Shown here: piece after piece, positions 26,902 to 34,891 of the stretch | How positions within the stretch are numbered: the first letter of the stretch is position 1 | Layout: each line of letters opens with the position of its first letter | Assembly: GCA_900104855.1 (NCBI GenBank) | Contig: FNSS01000001.1 | Span: 4,650,001 to 4,714,000 of the forward strand | Length of the DNA: 64,000 nt | Origin: Rhizobiales bacterium GAS188 | GTDB lineage: Bacteria; Pseudomonadota; Alphaproteobacteria; Rhizobiales; Beijerinckiaceae | Direction of reading: 5' to 3' | Translations under genes and position numbers: made by a program | The notes under the pieces: model-generated | Told to the model about the DNA's origin: nothing | Seen by the model: the letters and a program-made list of their open reading frames with translations, nothing else | Database searches by the model: none

Positions 26902-27943
26902 TCACCCCGCTGGCGTCAATCGCTCCGCGCCGAAGGCGTTCACCGCGTGGAGCATGTTGAAGGCCAGGATTGAGAGCGCCGCTTCCGCCCTTACCGCTTT
27001 GAGGCCTCGTGTGAGGAACCTTCCGCCCCCAGACATCCGCTTAATCGTGCCGAAGGGATGCTCGACAGTACATCAGCGGGTCACCATCAAGCTCGGATCG
27101 GCGTAGATTCTAGCCTCCATACGATCCAGCGCCGCTTGGTCGAACAGCCGGTGGATGGTTCGTTGGACACCGGGCGTACATCGGCTCTTCAGCCGACAGT
27201 CCTTGCAAGCGGTTGTTCGGTATCTGATCGCGCGGTTGCGCGTATGTTTGCCCGACGGCCTCAGCGTCTCGCCAGCGGGGCACCGGATCGTGTCGGAGCC
27301 CTCATCGTAGGTGAACTGCGTTGGCCGGAAGAAGTCGGTGCTCATTGCCCCGCGTTTAATCGGCGCCGCGACCTCGATATTGTCGCGCTCGCAGTGCGCG
27401 ACCGCTTGGGCATTTGAGTAGCCACCGTCAGCTAGAACTTTCAGCTCGTCGACCTCAAGAACCTCCATCGTCGCAATCGACATCGGATGCAGGGAGCTGG
27501 CTGTCGTTTGCTTCGTCGGCGACGTCATGATGGATGATCAGACCACTATCGACGTCGACGACGCTCTGCATGTTGTAGCAGGGCGTCTTGGGCGAATGCC
27601 CATAACCCATCGGCCGAGCGTCGGGCTCGCCGAAGACCAGGACCGTCTCGTGCGCTTCGAGGTCGCGGACACACGCTCGTTCCAGATGGCGTGAGGACCG
27701 GACTTGGTTGAGGTAACCCCGGATGTACAGCCGGAGCATATCGCCTGGGTGATATCCGGGACGGCCGGTGGCCGCAGCAACAGCACGGCCGAAGCCGAGT
27801 TTAGCCAAGCTCAAGCTGGCAACAAAGGCATCAACGACGCGGACCAATGCATCGGACGCGACATAGTCATCAACACAGGGTGGAAGCAGGCTGACCTGGT
27901 CTCGCGCGGATCCTTCACTGAAGCTCACGGAACACCTCGGCAC
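26902..27943 (-). pseudogene. IS1182-family transposase, degenerate
   Basis: The N-terminal part (SARDQVSLLPPCVDDYVASD, then GYHPGDMLRLYIRGYLNQVR and SSRHLERACVRDLE) jumps directly to DARPM, so the central 130 or so codons of the family are deleted. At about 27497 the frame shifts, from HHDVADEANDSQ to SSLHPMSIATMEVLEVDE. An in-frame TGA at 27073 interrupts the C-terminal part, which continues VEHPFGTIKRMSGGGRFLTR to a stop at 26902. With three lesions it cannot make a working transposase. Confidence 0.85.
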
Positions 27944-28066
27944 AGCAGCTCAGATAAGGTCTGGATTCTACGCCTGTTCGTTCATGCGCATAGGTTTTGT
28001 GCTGGGCTGAAGACACCCTTCACCTTCGGTGCAACAGAAGCGGCGAGGTATTCGGTGGCGCATGTA

Positions 28067-28711
28067 TCAAGCTGCATCTGCCGCAGCAAAGTGGGCCATC
28101 TGGTCGTCGTATGCCTTCACGAAGGCCGGTCGGGCCGTGGCGCGCGCGACGTAGGCGCGGCAAGCAGGGAATTTTGCGAGCCCATCGAACCGATCGACGA
28201 GGCGCAGCACATCCGCCATGAGAATGTCGGCTACGGAGAAGGTCCCGACCAGCCATTCGCTTCCGTCCAGGACCGTTTCCATGTGCTTGAGCCGGGCCTC
28301 AAGGAAGGAGTCAAAAAACTTTCGCATTGGCGTTTCGTCGGTGTCACCTGAGAACATGAAGAAGGACCAGGGCTGGCTCGCGGCCTCGACAGAAGCGAGC
28401 GCTGCGAACAGCCATTCCTTGGCGTCGCTGCGGCCGCGCCGGTCCGCGGGCATCAGCTTGTCGCTCAGCTCGCCGAGGTGGAGCAGGATCGCGCCGCTCT
28501 CGAAGATCGAGAGGTCTCCATCGGTCAGCCATGGCGCCTGGCCGAAGGGTTGGTGCGCGAAATGGTCGGGGCCCCGATCTCGAAACGGCGTGCTCTCGAC
28601 CCGATAGGCCAACGCGCCTTCTTCCAGCGCCCAACGCACCCGCAGGTCGCGCACATAGCCGCGCGGCATTTCGGGAACCCAATCGAAGGTGGTGAGGATT
28701 ATGTCGCTCAT
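28067..28711 (-). CDS. Glutathione S-transferase family protein
   Basis: 214 residues from the ATG at 28711, which overlaps the stop of the upstream SRPBCC gene (ATGA). The thioredoxin-like N-domain shows FGQAPWLTDGDLSIFESGAI, where the cis-Pro (APWL) and the ES pair bind glutathione in the family. The helical C-domain includes WLVGTFSVADILMADVLRLV with the N-capping FSxAD motif. It is the last gene of an ArsR-SRPBCC-GST operon, suggesting an inducible small-molecule detoxification or stress cassette. Substrate unknown. Confidence 0.88.
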   Translation of the reverse strand: MSDIILTTFDWVPEMPRGYVRDLRVRWALEEGALAYRVESTPFRDRGPDHFAHQPFGQAPWLTDGDLSIFESGAILLHLGELSDKLMPADRRGRSDAKEWLFAALASVEAASQPWSFFMFSGDTDETPMRKFFDSFLEARLKHMETVLDGSEWLVGTFSVADILMADVLRLVDRFDGLAKFPACRAYVARATARPAFVKAYDDQMAHFAAADAA

Positions 28712-29148
28712 TCGCAATCTCCAAGGAACACGGGAAGCTTGTCGAGGAGGCCGTTCCAGCCTTCCTCGTGACTTGTGCGGGCCTCTTCGTCGGGCAGGTG
28801 CTCGTGGGTCAGGGTCAGCACGGTTCCGCCGTCGAACGGCTCAAGCCGGAACGTCACCAGCGACTCTCGTTCCGGCGTCCCGGGCAAGTCCCAGGTGAAG
28901 ACGAGCGTCTTCTCGGGAACCACCTCTTGATAGATTCCGGTCGGGTTGTGCTCGTCGCCGTTGAGCAACCGGAATACGACGCTGAAGCGGCCGCCCGGAC
29001 GCACGTCAGCCACCACGCTGAGGGTCGGCCCCGCATCGGGACCCCACCACTGCATCATCAGCTTGGGCTGGGTGATCGCCGCCCAGACCTTGGCGGGCGG
29101 GGCCTTGAGTCTGCGCACGATGGTCACGCTCGGGAGGCGGCTCGTCAT
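28708..29148 (-). CDS. SRPBCC (AHSA1-like) domain protein
   Basis: 146 residues spanning one START/Bet v 1-like domain. VTIVRRLKAPPAKVWAAITQ opens it, WWGPDAGPTLSVVADVRPGG is the family's central signature, and TLTHEHLPDEEAR..HEEGWNGLLDKL closes it. The family makes a hydrophobic ligand cavity; Hsp90 co-chaperone function should not be assumed for bacterial members. It is translationally coupled on both sides by four-base overlaps (arsR upstream, GST downstream). This pairing with ArsR recurs in rhizobia and again in this window at 36.5-37.4 kb. Confidence 0.88.
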   Translation of the reverse strand: MTSRLPSVTIVRRLKAPPAKVWAAITQPKLMMQWWGPDAGPTLSVVADVRPGGRFSVVFRLLNGDEHNPTGIYQEVVPEKTLVFTWDLPGTPERESLVTFRLEPFDGGTVLTLTHEHLPDEEARTSHEEGWNGLLDKLPVFLGDCE

Positions 29149-29483
29149 CGCTCGCCACCCTCTTCAACGAGCGCAGCAAGTCGATCGAGGCTTACTGTCC
29201 AGAAGCGTTCATACCGGTTGAGCCAGGCCATCGCCTCCCTCATCGGCTCCACCGAAAGGTTCACCGACACGGTGCGACCGGTCTTGGCCCGGGTGATCAA
29301 TCCCGCGTCAGACAGGACATCCAGATGCTTCATCATTCCGGGAAGCTTCCGCGAAAAAGGCCGGGCGAGCTCGCTCACCGAAAGCCCGGGTTCGTCCATC
29401 AGGCGCAGCAGGACGCCCCGCCGGGTGGGGTCGGCGAGCGCCGAGAACGTGCGGTCCATGCCTGATGTTTGATGCTTCGCCAT
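29145..29483 (-). CDS. ArsR-family winged-helix repressor
   Basis: 112 residues. FSALADPTRRGVLLRLMDEP, then LSVSELARPFSRKLPGMMKH and LDVLSDAGLITRAKTGRTVS, form the ArsR winged helix. No Cys is present, so classical metal sensing is unlikely; it belongs to the group that pairs with SRPBCC proteins. The start codon lies inside a palindromic operator (29472-29495) and only about ten bases from a -10 hexamer, so the mRNA may be leaderless and the operon self-repressed. Confidence 0.9.
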   Translation of the reverse strand: MAKHQTSGMDRTFSALADPTRRGVLLRLMDEPGLSVSELARPFSRKLPGMMKHLDVLSDAGLITRAKTGRTVSVNLSVEPMREAMAWLNRYERFWTVSLDRLAALVEEGGER

Positions 29484-29520
29484 GTAGCGAAGTATCTATT
29501 CCTTACACTGGCGGAGTCAA
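29472..29520 (-). promoter_or_regulatory. Promoter and operator of the ArsR-SRPBCC-GST operon
   Basis: On the minus strand, TTGACT (29520-29515), 16 bases, TAGATA (29498-29493). Overlapping the start codon is an inverted repeat CTTCGC-N6-GCGAAG with outer AT/AT pairs (29472-29495). Repressor binding there would block both initiation and escape of polymerase. Confidence 0.7.
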
Positions 29521-29680
29521 CCATTGGATACCTCCGCTACGAGAACCATTTGACGTACGAACGTTTTCCATGGGTGCGAAACCGGTCAAAAGCTGTTTGC
29601 CGTAGAGCAGACGCAGGATCGCCGGGCACGCTCGACTGACTGGCGGGGTTTTCGCACAGCCTGGGGGGAGGCGACCAGCG

Positions 29681-29770
29681 CTGGGACCGCGACCGTCTCG
29701 GTCGCTCTCGGCCTGGCGGCGACCCCGACTTCGTCGCTCTCAAGAGCGGGCGAGGACGCCCGCGGTCCAG
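29681..29770. repeat. GC-rich palindromic intergenic repeat, copy 2
   Basis: Begins CTGGGACCGCGACCGTCTCG and ends with a GCGGGCGAGGACGCCCGCGG segment and GTCCAG. It matches the architecture of the unit at 5847-5938, with arms that diverge in length. It lies just outside the inverted repeat at 29648-29663 and upstream of the YcaO gene. Confidence 0.65.
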
Positions 29771-29854
29771 GCTCTTAAAGCCTGGCCAAGTTGACAACCC
29801 CGGCAGGGGGCATGACCTTGGACCGATCCTCGAGCCATCGAGTCCGACTTGCCC

Positions 29855-31186
29855 ATGGCCGACCTTTTCCTGAGATCAGCCGCTGCGCTGTCTCGCAATC
29901 AGCCGGCGCCGGATTTGTCCGACGACGTCCGCGCCTTCCTGTCTGCATTCGAATATCTCGACGGCGACCGCGCCGTAGCGAATTCCCGGGCTCGGTTGCT
30001 CGCCGCCGCGGCGACTCTGGGTCGGCTGTTTCGGCTCGCATCGCCCGATACGCCGGGCCTGTTCTTCTTCGGCGGCGAGGCCGACCCGGCGGTCGTTTCC
30101 GCGAAGCTGCGGGGAGCTCCCATTGCCAGCGTTTCGGGATCGGGGACGACACCGGCCAAGGCATTCGAGTCCAGCGTCGGCGAGGCGGTCGAGTATCTGT
30201 CGCAGTACGCGACGGAGGAAGACGCTCTGGAGCGTGCAAGCTTCGGCGAGCAAGCCTCCGCCATGGGGGAGGCCGCGCGCGACTATGTCTCTCGGCTGCT
30301 GGAATCGGTCGGGGTCTCGCCGGACCAGCCCATCGACTGGGTGCGAGCGCAGCGGCTCGGCGACGGCGTCGCAGCTCCATTTCCGGCCGACATCTGTCTG
30401 CGGCGCACGGCCCCGGCCCAGGATTTCACGGCACCGTTCAAATTGAGCACGGGCTGCGGCGCAGGATCATCATTCGAAGCGGCCGCCCTGCACGGATTGC
30501 TCGAGCTCATCGAGCGGGATGCCGCGAGCCTTTGGTGGCGCGGCGGGTCCAGGGGCCGTTCGCTTCCGGCGGAAAGCCAGGCGATGAAAGGCGCTTGTGA
30601 GCTGTTGACGCAAATGCGCGGAGCCGCGGGCACGCGCTTCAGCTGGCTTCTCGACATAACGACCGATCTCGGCGTTCCCTGCATGGCGGCCATCTCGGCC
30701 AGGCGCGACGGATTCGGCTTTGCCTGCGGATTGTCCGCGCGACTATCCACCGAGGCCGCCGCGATCTCGGCAGTGCTCGAAATGGGTCAGATGGAGCTCG
30801 CTCACCATATCGTCGAGGCCAAACGCCACGAACGGGGCGACGCGGCGTTGAACGCCGGCGATTTGAGTCATCTGGAGCGCAGTACCCGGATCGACACCGC
30901 GACCTGCGAGCTCTTGTATCCGAAGGGCCTCGCCGCGCCGGTTGCGGAGGGCGTTGAAAAGGATGCGGCAAGGGATCTCGAGGGCCTCGTCGCGCGTCTG
31001 GAGGCGGCCGGTATCGAGGTGTTCGCGCTGAACCTGACCAGGCATCGGTTCGCAATTCCGGTCGCGCGCGTGCTGAGCACCCAATTGCAGCTCGAACCGT
31101 CGCCGTTGGTGACGCAACGCCTGCTGGGCGCGATGAGGAAGGTGGGAGAGAGCGGTGCCGGGACACCTGAGATCGCGCTGTTCTAG
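29855..31186 (+). CDS. YcaO-domain protein
   Basis: 443 residues from the ATG at 29855 (a TTG two codons earlier is the alternative; neither has a strong ribosome-binding site). YcaO enzymes use ATP to phosphorylate backbone amides, forming azolines, thioamides or amidines in peptides, or acting on ribosomal protein S12. The ATP-site motifs are SGSGTTPAKAFESSVGEAVE (about 104-123) and STGCGAGSSFEAAALHGLLE followed by LIERDA (about 197-222). The C-terminus ends TPEIALF, not the PxPxP of azoline-forming cyclodehydratases. No partner E1-like, dehydrogenase or TfuA gene is adjacent. A BTAD regulator follows after 74 bases. Confidence 0.9.
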   Translation: MADLFLRSAAALSRNQPAPDLSDDVRAFLSAFEYLDGDRAVANSRARLLAAAATLGRLFRLASPDTPGLFFFGGEADPAVVSAKLRGAPIASVSGSGTTPAKAFESSVGEAVEYLSQYATEEDALERASFGEQASAMGEAARDYVSRLLESVGVSPDQPIDWVRAQRLGDGVAAPFPADICLRRTAPAQDFTAPFKLSTGCGAGSSFEAAALHGLLELIERDAASLWWRGGSRGRSLPAESQAMKGACELLTQMRGAAGTRFSWLLDITTDLGVPCMAAISARRDGFGFACGLSARLSTEAAAISAVLEMGQMELAHHIVEAKRHERGDAALNAGDLSHLERSTRIDTATCELLYPKGLAAPVAEGVEKDAARDLEGLVARLEAAGIEVFALNLTRHRFAIPVARVLSTQLQLEPSPLVTQRLLGAMRKVGESGAGTPEIALF

Positions 31187-31260
31187 CGTTGCAACATACG
31201 AGGCCGTAGGTAACATGCGCACGCGTCGACCTGAAGCGGCCGGGCAATCAGGTAGTTGGA

Positions 31261-33342
31261 ATGAAAGCTGACGATCTGGCGCGTCGAGGCGCCCGGGTGC
31301 TGTCGATGTTGGTGGTCGGCGCCGTGACGATGGCGTTCGGCGGTCGCGACATCAAGCCGAAGCGGCGCAAGTCGCAGGCGCTCCTGGCCTATCTCGCGCT
31401 TTGCCACGGATTATCCGAAACACGTGAACGGCTCGTCGGTCTCCTATGGAGCGAATCCGATGAGGCAAAGGCCCACGGCTCCCTGAGACAGGCGCTTCAC
31501 GACGTCAGGCAAGTCTTCGAAGAGGTGGGATTTTCTGGTCTCGATACGCAGAAGCTGTCGGTCGCTCTCGAAAAACGAGCGCTCGATGTGGACCTGTGGT
31601 CGGTCATCCAGGAGGCGGAGGCGTTTCGCGCCCATCCGCTTCTGCTCATTGTCCCGCGCCTCACCGATACGGTGCTCGGCGGGTTGGAGGATATCGATCC
31701 CTCGTTCCGGATCTGGCTGCTCGCCTATCGGCAAACGCTGCAGGATCGCCTCTTGCGCGCGCTTGAAAGCGGGATGACGAGCGAGGCGGTCGACAAGGCG
31801 ACCCGAAGGCGCCTGGCCGAAGCCATCGCCAATCTCGAGCCGACCAACGAGATCGCCTGCCGCGCCCTGATGCAGGCACGCGCCGAGGCGGGAGACACGG
31901 CTGGGGCGTTGCGCGTCTACAATGACCTATGGAACTTGCTCGACGAAGACTACGATATGGAGCCGTCCGAACAGACGCAGAGGCTCGTCGCGGAGATCAA
32001 GATCGGGCGTTTCGATGAACCTCTTCCGGTGGCTTCCCCAACGGTTGCGCAGCCGCTGCAGGCGACGAGTTCCGAAGCGTCTCCACGCGAGGCGCCGACG
32101 CTCCGAGCCGGGGTGACACAACCGGTCTCCAAGCTCGAACTGGCCGTCGAAGCGTTCAATGTGCATGGCGTCGATCCCGGCAAGCTTCACTTCGTTCAAG
32201 GCTTCCACCAGAGCCTCATCGGCAACCTGGTGCGCTTCCGGGAATGGTACGTCACCGATCGCGCCACCCAGGCACCGGGGGGCGCTGCCGAAATACCATC
32301 CATCGGCCGATACACGCTGCGCGCGATTTTTCAGCAGAGCGGCAATACGCTCAATCTCGTCCTCTCGCTCATCGAAGCAAGCCGGAACGTCTATATCTGG
32401 AGTGATGAATTCGAGCTCGGGCTGGACAACTGGTTCTCCGCCCAGCAACGCGTCGTCAGGCGCGTCGCTACCTCACTGAATGTGCATGTCTCGGCCGAAC
32501 GGCTCAAGCGGCTCTCGGGCGATCCCGATGTCGCGCTCGACGTCTATGACCAGTGGCTTCGCGCCGATTCAATGCTGTTGAGCTTCAGCCCCCAAGGTTA
32601 CGAAAGGGCAGCCGAGATTTCGCGCGAAATCATCCGGCGAGCGCCGGATTTCTCGCCCGGCTATATCATCCTCCCGCGGATCAACAATACCGAGCACATT
32701 GTGCATCCGGGCGTGTTCCGCGATCGCGGCAAGGCGAGGCAGACGCTCGACACTGCGCGAACCGCCGTGCGCCTAGATCCTCTCGATACCCGCGCTCATC
32801 TCTGCCTTGGCTGGTCATGCGGGATGGCGGGCCAATATGGGGAGGCGCTCGTCCACATGGACCTCGCCAGCGAATTGAACCCGAACGATCCATGGACTTT
32901 GATTTCGGCCGCGCTGTTCCACGCTTTTGGCAGCGAGCCCGGACGTGCCAAGGAACTGGCCGACCGCGCCCTCGACATGACGCTGGCGCCGAGCCGCACG
33001 CATTGGGCCTATGATGTCACCATCAAATTTCTCGGCGGCGACTATGAAGGCACTCTGCGGGCAGCTGACTATGCTGAGGATATTATCAAGACACTGCCGG
33101 CCTGGAGGGCGGCGGCATTGTCTTGCCTCGGGCGGCGTGACGAGGCGGCCGCCGAGGCGGCGCGCTTCCTCGAGGGCATTCGTCGGAATTGGTTTGGAAA
33201 ACTGCCAGCTTCCGATGAAAATATCGTGCGCTGGCTCCTTCATCTCTACCCGATCAGCCACTCGGCCGACTGGCAGCGTCTCTACGACGGCCTGAGGGGC
33301 GCCGGTTTGCCCGTCGCCGGCGCCGAATTCGGCACCTGGTAA
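31261..33342 (+). CDS. BTAD/SARP-type transcriptional activator with TPR C-half
   Basis: 693 residues. An OmpR-like winged helix (KPKRRKSQALLAYLALCHGL, then LVGLLWSESDEAKAHGSLRQ) is followed by a bacterial transcriptional activation domain (about 110-245; EIACRALMQARAEAGDTAGA). A linker leads to a TolB/adenylate-cyclase-associated-like segment (about 290-400) and TPR-like helices (ARTAVRLDPLDTRAHLCLGW, SELNPNDPWTL). The layout is that of rhizobial SARP-like regulators. It lies downstream of the YcaO gene on the same strand and is its most likely regulator. Confidence 0.85.
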   Translation: MKADDLARRGARVLSMLVVGAVTMAFGGRDIKPKRRKSQALLAYLALCHGLSETRERLVGLLWSESDEAKAHGSLRQALHDVRQVFEEVGFSGLDTQKLSVALEKRALDVDLWSVIQEAEAFRAHPLLLIVPRLTDTVLGGLEDIDPSFRIWLLAYRQTLQDRLLRALESGMTSEAVDKATRRRLAEAIANLEPTNEIACRALMQARAEAGDTAGALRVYNDLWNLLDEDYDMEPSEQTQRLVAEIKIGRFDEPLPVASPTVAQPLQATSSEASPREAPTLRAGVTQPVSKLELAVEAFNVHGVDPGKLHFVQGFHQSLIGNLVRFREWYVTDRATQAPGGAAEIPSIGRYTLRAIFQQSGNTLNLVLSLIEASRNVYIWSDEFELGLDNWFSAQQRVVRRVATSLNVHVSAERLKRLSGDPDVALDVYDQWLRADSMLLSFSPQGYERAAEISREIIRRAPDFSPGYIILPRINNTEHIVHPGVFRDRGKARQTLDTARTAVRLDPLDTRAHLCLGWSCGMAGQYGEALVHMDLASELNPNDPWTLISAALFHAFGSEPGRAKELADRALDMTLAPSRTHWAYDVTIKFLGGDYEGTLRAADYAEDIIKTLPAWRAAALSCLGRRDEAAAEAARFLEGIRRNWFGKLPASDENIVRWLLHLYPISHSADWQRLYDGLRGAGLPVAGAEFGTW

Positions 33343-33346
33343 ACGG

Positions 33347-33370
33347 CAATTGCCAGGTTATTGGCAATTG
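33347..33370. terminator. Bidirectional stem-loop between convergent operons
   Basis: Perfect 8-bp stem CAATTGCC/GGCAATTG with an eight-base loop, starting five bases after the BTAD stop and overlapping the last codons of the convergent gene. AT-rich stem ends give short A/T runs on both sides. Consistent with shared termination. Confidence 0.55.
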
Positions 33371-33804
33371 TTGATCGTGTATTCTCCGATCCGCTCGCAG
33401 TGGAACGACAGCAACTCGTCGATGCCGAATTTGGCCTGCGGTTGCTTGGCAAAGGCCTCGTTGGCGTAGAACTTCGGCATCGGATAGGCGGCACGCCCGC
33501 GATGGGCGCGCGCCAGGGCCTTGAGCTCGTTCTCGGCAGCCTCGACCAGGTCCTTTGGCGGCAGCCGCACGACGAGCGACTGATCGTAATCCTGGACGAA
33601 TAGAACGGACTGCGCCCAATCCGGGATCGTCATCTTCACATTCGCCTGCTTCAGTTGCTCGCGAAACACCGCCAGAGTGTTCGGAATGGGATAGTTTCTT
33701 CCATCATTGAAGTAGTTCTTCCCGGTCGACCAGGTCTTGATGAGTTTCCCCCAGTTCACCCAATTTTCCTTGTCGTCATGCATCATGGGAATTAGCTTAG
33801 GCAT
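33358..33804 (-). CDS. Unrecognised protein (148 aa)
   Basis: Starts at the ATG at 33804 behind GAGGGAGAGGG. The product is soluble and aromatic-rich: MPKLIPMMHDDKENWVNWGK, then GKNYFNDGRNYPIPNTLAVF and MTIPDWAQSVLFVQDYDQSL; the last residues include two Cys (FHCERIGEYTINNC). No signal peptide or membrane segment. It is the second gene of a two-gene operon with the 285-residue lipocalin-like protein, 12 bases apart, converging on the YcaO-BTAD pair. I know no family for it. Confidence 0.75.
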   Translation of the reverse strand: MPKLIPMMHDDKENWVNWGKLIKTWSTGKNYFNDGRNYPIPNTLAVFREQLKQANVKMTIPDWAQSVLFVQDYDQSLVVRLPPKDLVEAAENELKALARAHRGRAAYPMPKFYANEAFAKQPQAKFGIDELLSFHCERIGEYTINNCQ

Positions 33805-33816
33805 GGCCCTCTCCCT

Positions 33817-34674
33817 CTATTGCTTCACAAGCGTATTGATATTGATATGCGGCCAGCGGCGCCGCGGCGCGTTTGGGCGGTCCGGAAACTCGATGAATGT
33901 CGTCTGCCCGTATTGCAGCTGCTGGAAGCTGTGACCGGGATTCGACGGATCCTCGATGGTCTCGATCCAGAAGTTGCAGTCGAATTGGACAGCGTTCGCT
34001 TGCTTCTCGATGAAGGGAATATTCACGATGCCGCCCCCGCCGGCAGTCGACAGATTGATGAACGTCGTGTGCAGAATATGCTGGCCGACGATTTCGCTGT
34101 AGAGCGTGGCTTCCGGCATCCGCGGATTGAACTGCACCGTTCTCGCGCTCTCATATTGGCGCAAATGTGCGGGGTCTTGGTCGCTCGGCAGGCTCCAGAT
34201 CGGTGGGAAGATGGGGGCGCGGTCCACTCGGCCCCAGTCGCCGATGGCCAGGACGCTGTCGCCATGCGGGACGGATGCAAGACGCGCGACGGAATTCTTT
34301 TTCGAGGCCTGGTCGAGCAGGAGCAGCATGCCGTTTTCGACATGCAGCGGCTGGTTGGTGGCAATGTCGATATTGCGCTGCTCGTACATGACGCCGACCA
34401 CGAAATCGATGCCGCCTGCGCGGCGATTGGGGACCTTGGCGCCGATCGGCGAGAAGGTGATGGTTTCGAGGTAAGGTCTCACCAGAAGCGTGAACGGGGC
34501 CGGCCCTTGCGTCGGGAACGGGACGGCGACCATGTTGTACCCTTTGTTGCCGACCCAAGTTCCCAGAAGGTCGGCCAAAGGTCCCAGCGTGTCGTTGACA
34601 TGGGCGAGGCTCGAGCTGAGCCTCGTGAATCTGTGTCGAGGGTCGGCGGTCCCCGCTTCGTTCATTGCGGTCAT
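33817..34674 (-). CDS. Lipocalin/nitrobindin-like beta-barrel protein, function unknown
   Basis: 285 residues from the ATG at 34674 (AAAGGA upstream); a TTG at 34758 would add 28 residues. LGPLADLLGTWVGNKGYNMV resembles the GTW.G.G motif opening lipocalin and nitrobindin-type heme-binding barrels. ETITFSPIGAKVPNRRAGG, YEQRNIDIATNQPLHVENGM and RLASVPHGDSVLAIG are strongly patterned beta strands. There is no export signal. A small-ligand-binding barrel is my inference; heme ligation is unproven. Operonic with the 148-residue protein. Confidence 0.65.
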   Translation of the reverse strand: MTAMNEAGTADPRHRFTRLSSSLAHVNDTLGPLADLLGTWVGNKGYNMVAVPFPTQGPAPFTLLVRPYLETITFSPIGAKVPNRRAGGIDFVVGVMYEQRNIDIATNQPLHVENGMLLLLDQASKKNSVARLASVPHGDSVLAIGDWGRVDRAPIFPPIWSLPSDQDPAHLRQYESARTVQFNPRMPEATLYSEIVGQHILHTTFINLSTAGGGGIVNIPFIEKQANAVQFDCNFWIETIEDPSNPGHSFQQLQYGQTTFIEFPDRPNAPRRRWPHININTLVKQ

Positions 34675-34891
34675 GCCCCGAAATCCTTTGCGGTACCACT
34701 CGGATAGGTCGCTACCCGAGCCCATGCGAAGGATTGCAAGGATTTGCGAGTTTGACAACTCTTGTTATGAATGCGCGGGGGAGTGACCCCTTCGGGTTGG
34801 CTGGGGAGGTCGCCGGCCCGAGAAGCAGAGCCGGTCGGCGTGACGTCTCCCGGCGAGTCGAGCTGGCGACCGGCTCATCGATCGCCGGCGT

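Larger units (their letters stand above)
26843..29663 (-). mobile_element. Putative IS1182-type unit with passenger genes, bounded by 16-bp inverted repeats
   Basis: CAGGCTGTGCGAAAAC at 26843-26858 is repeated exactly in inverse orientation at 29648-29663. One copy lies 44 bases beyond the end of a decayed IS1182-type transposase, where its terminal repeat is expected. The other lies beyond an ArsR-SRPBCC-GST operon. GGGG flanks both outer ends, a possible but low-complexity target duplication. Either the element carries the operon as passengers, or the second repeat is a solo end of another copy. Confidence 0.5.

Noticed and set aside
26839-29667. GGGG flanks as proof of a target-site duplication around the IS1182-type repeats
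   Set aside because: A four-G match in GC-rich DNA is not informative; kept only as compatible.
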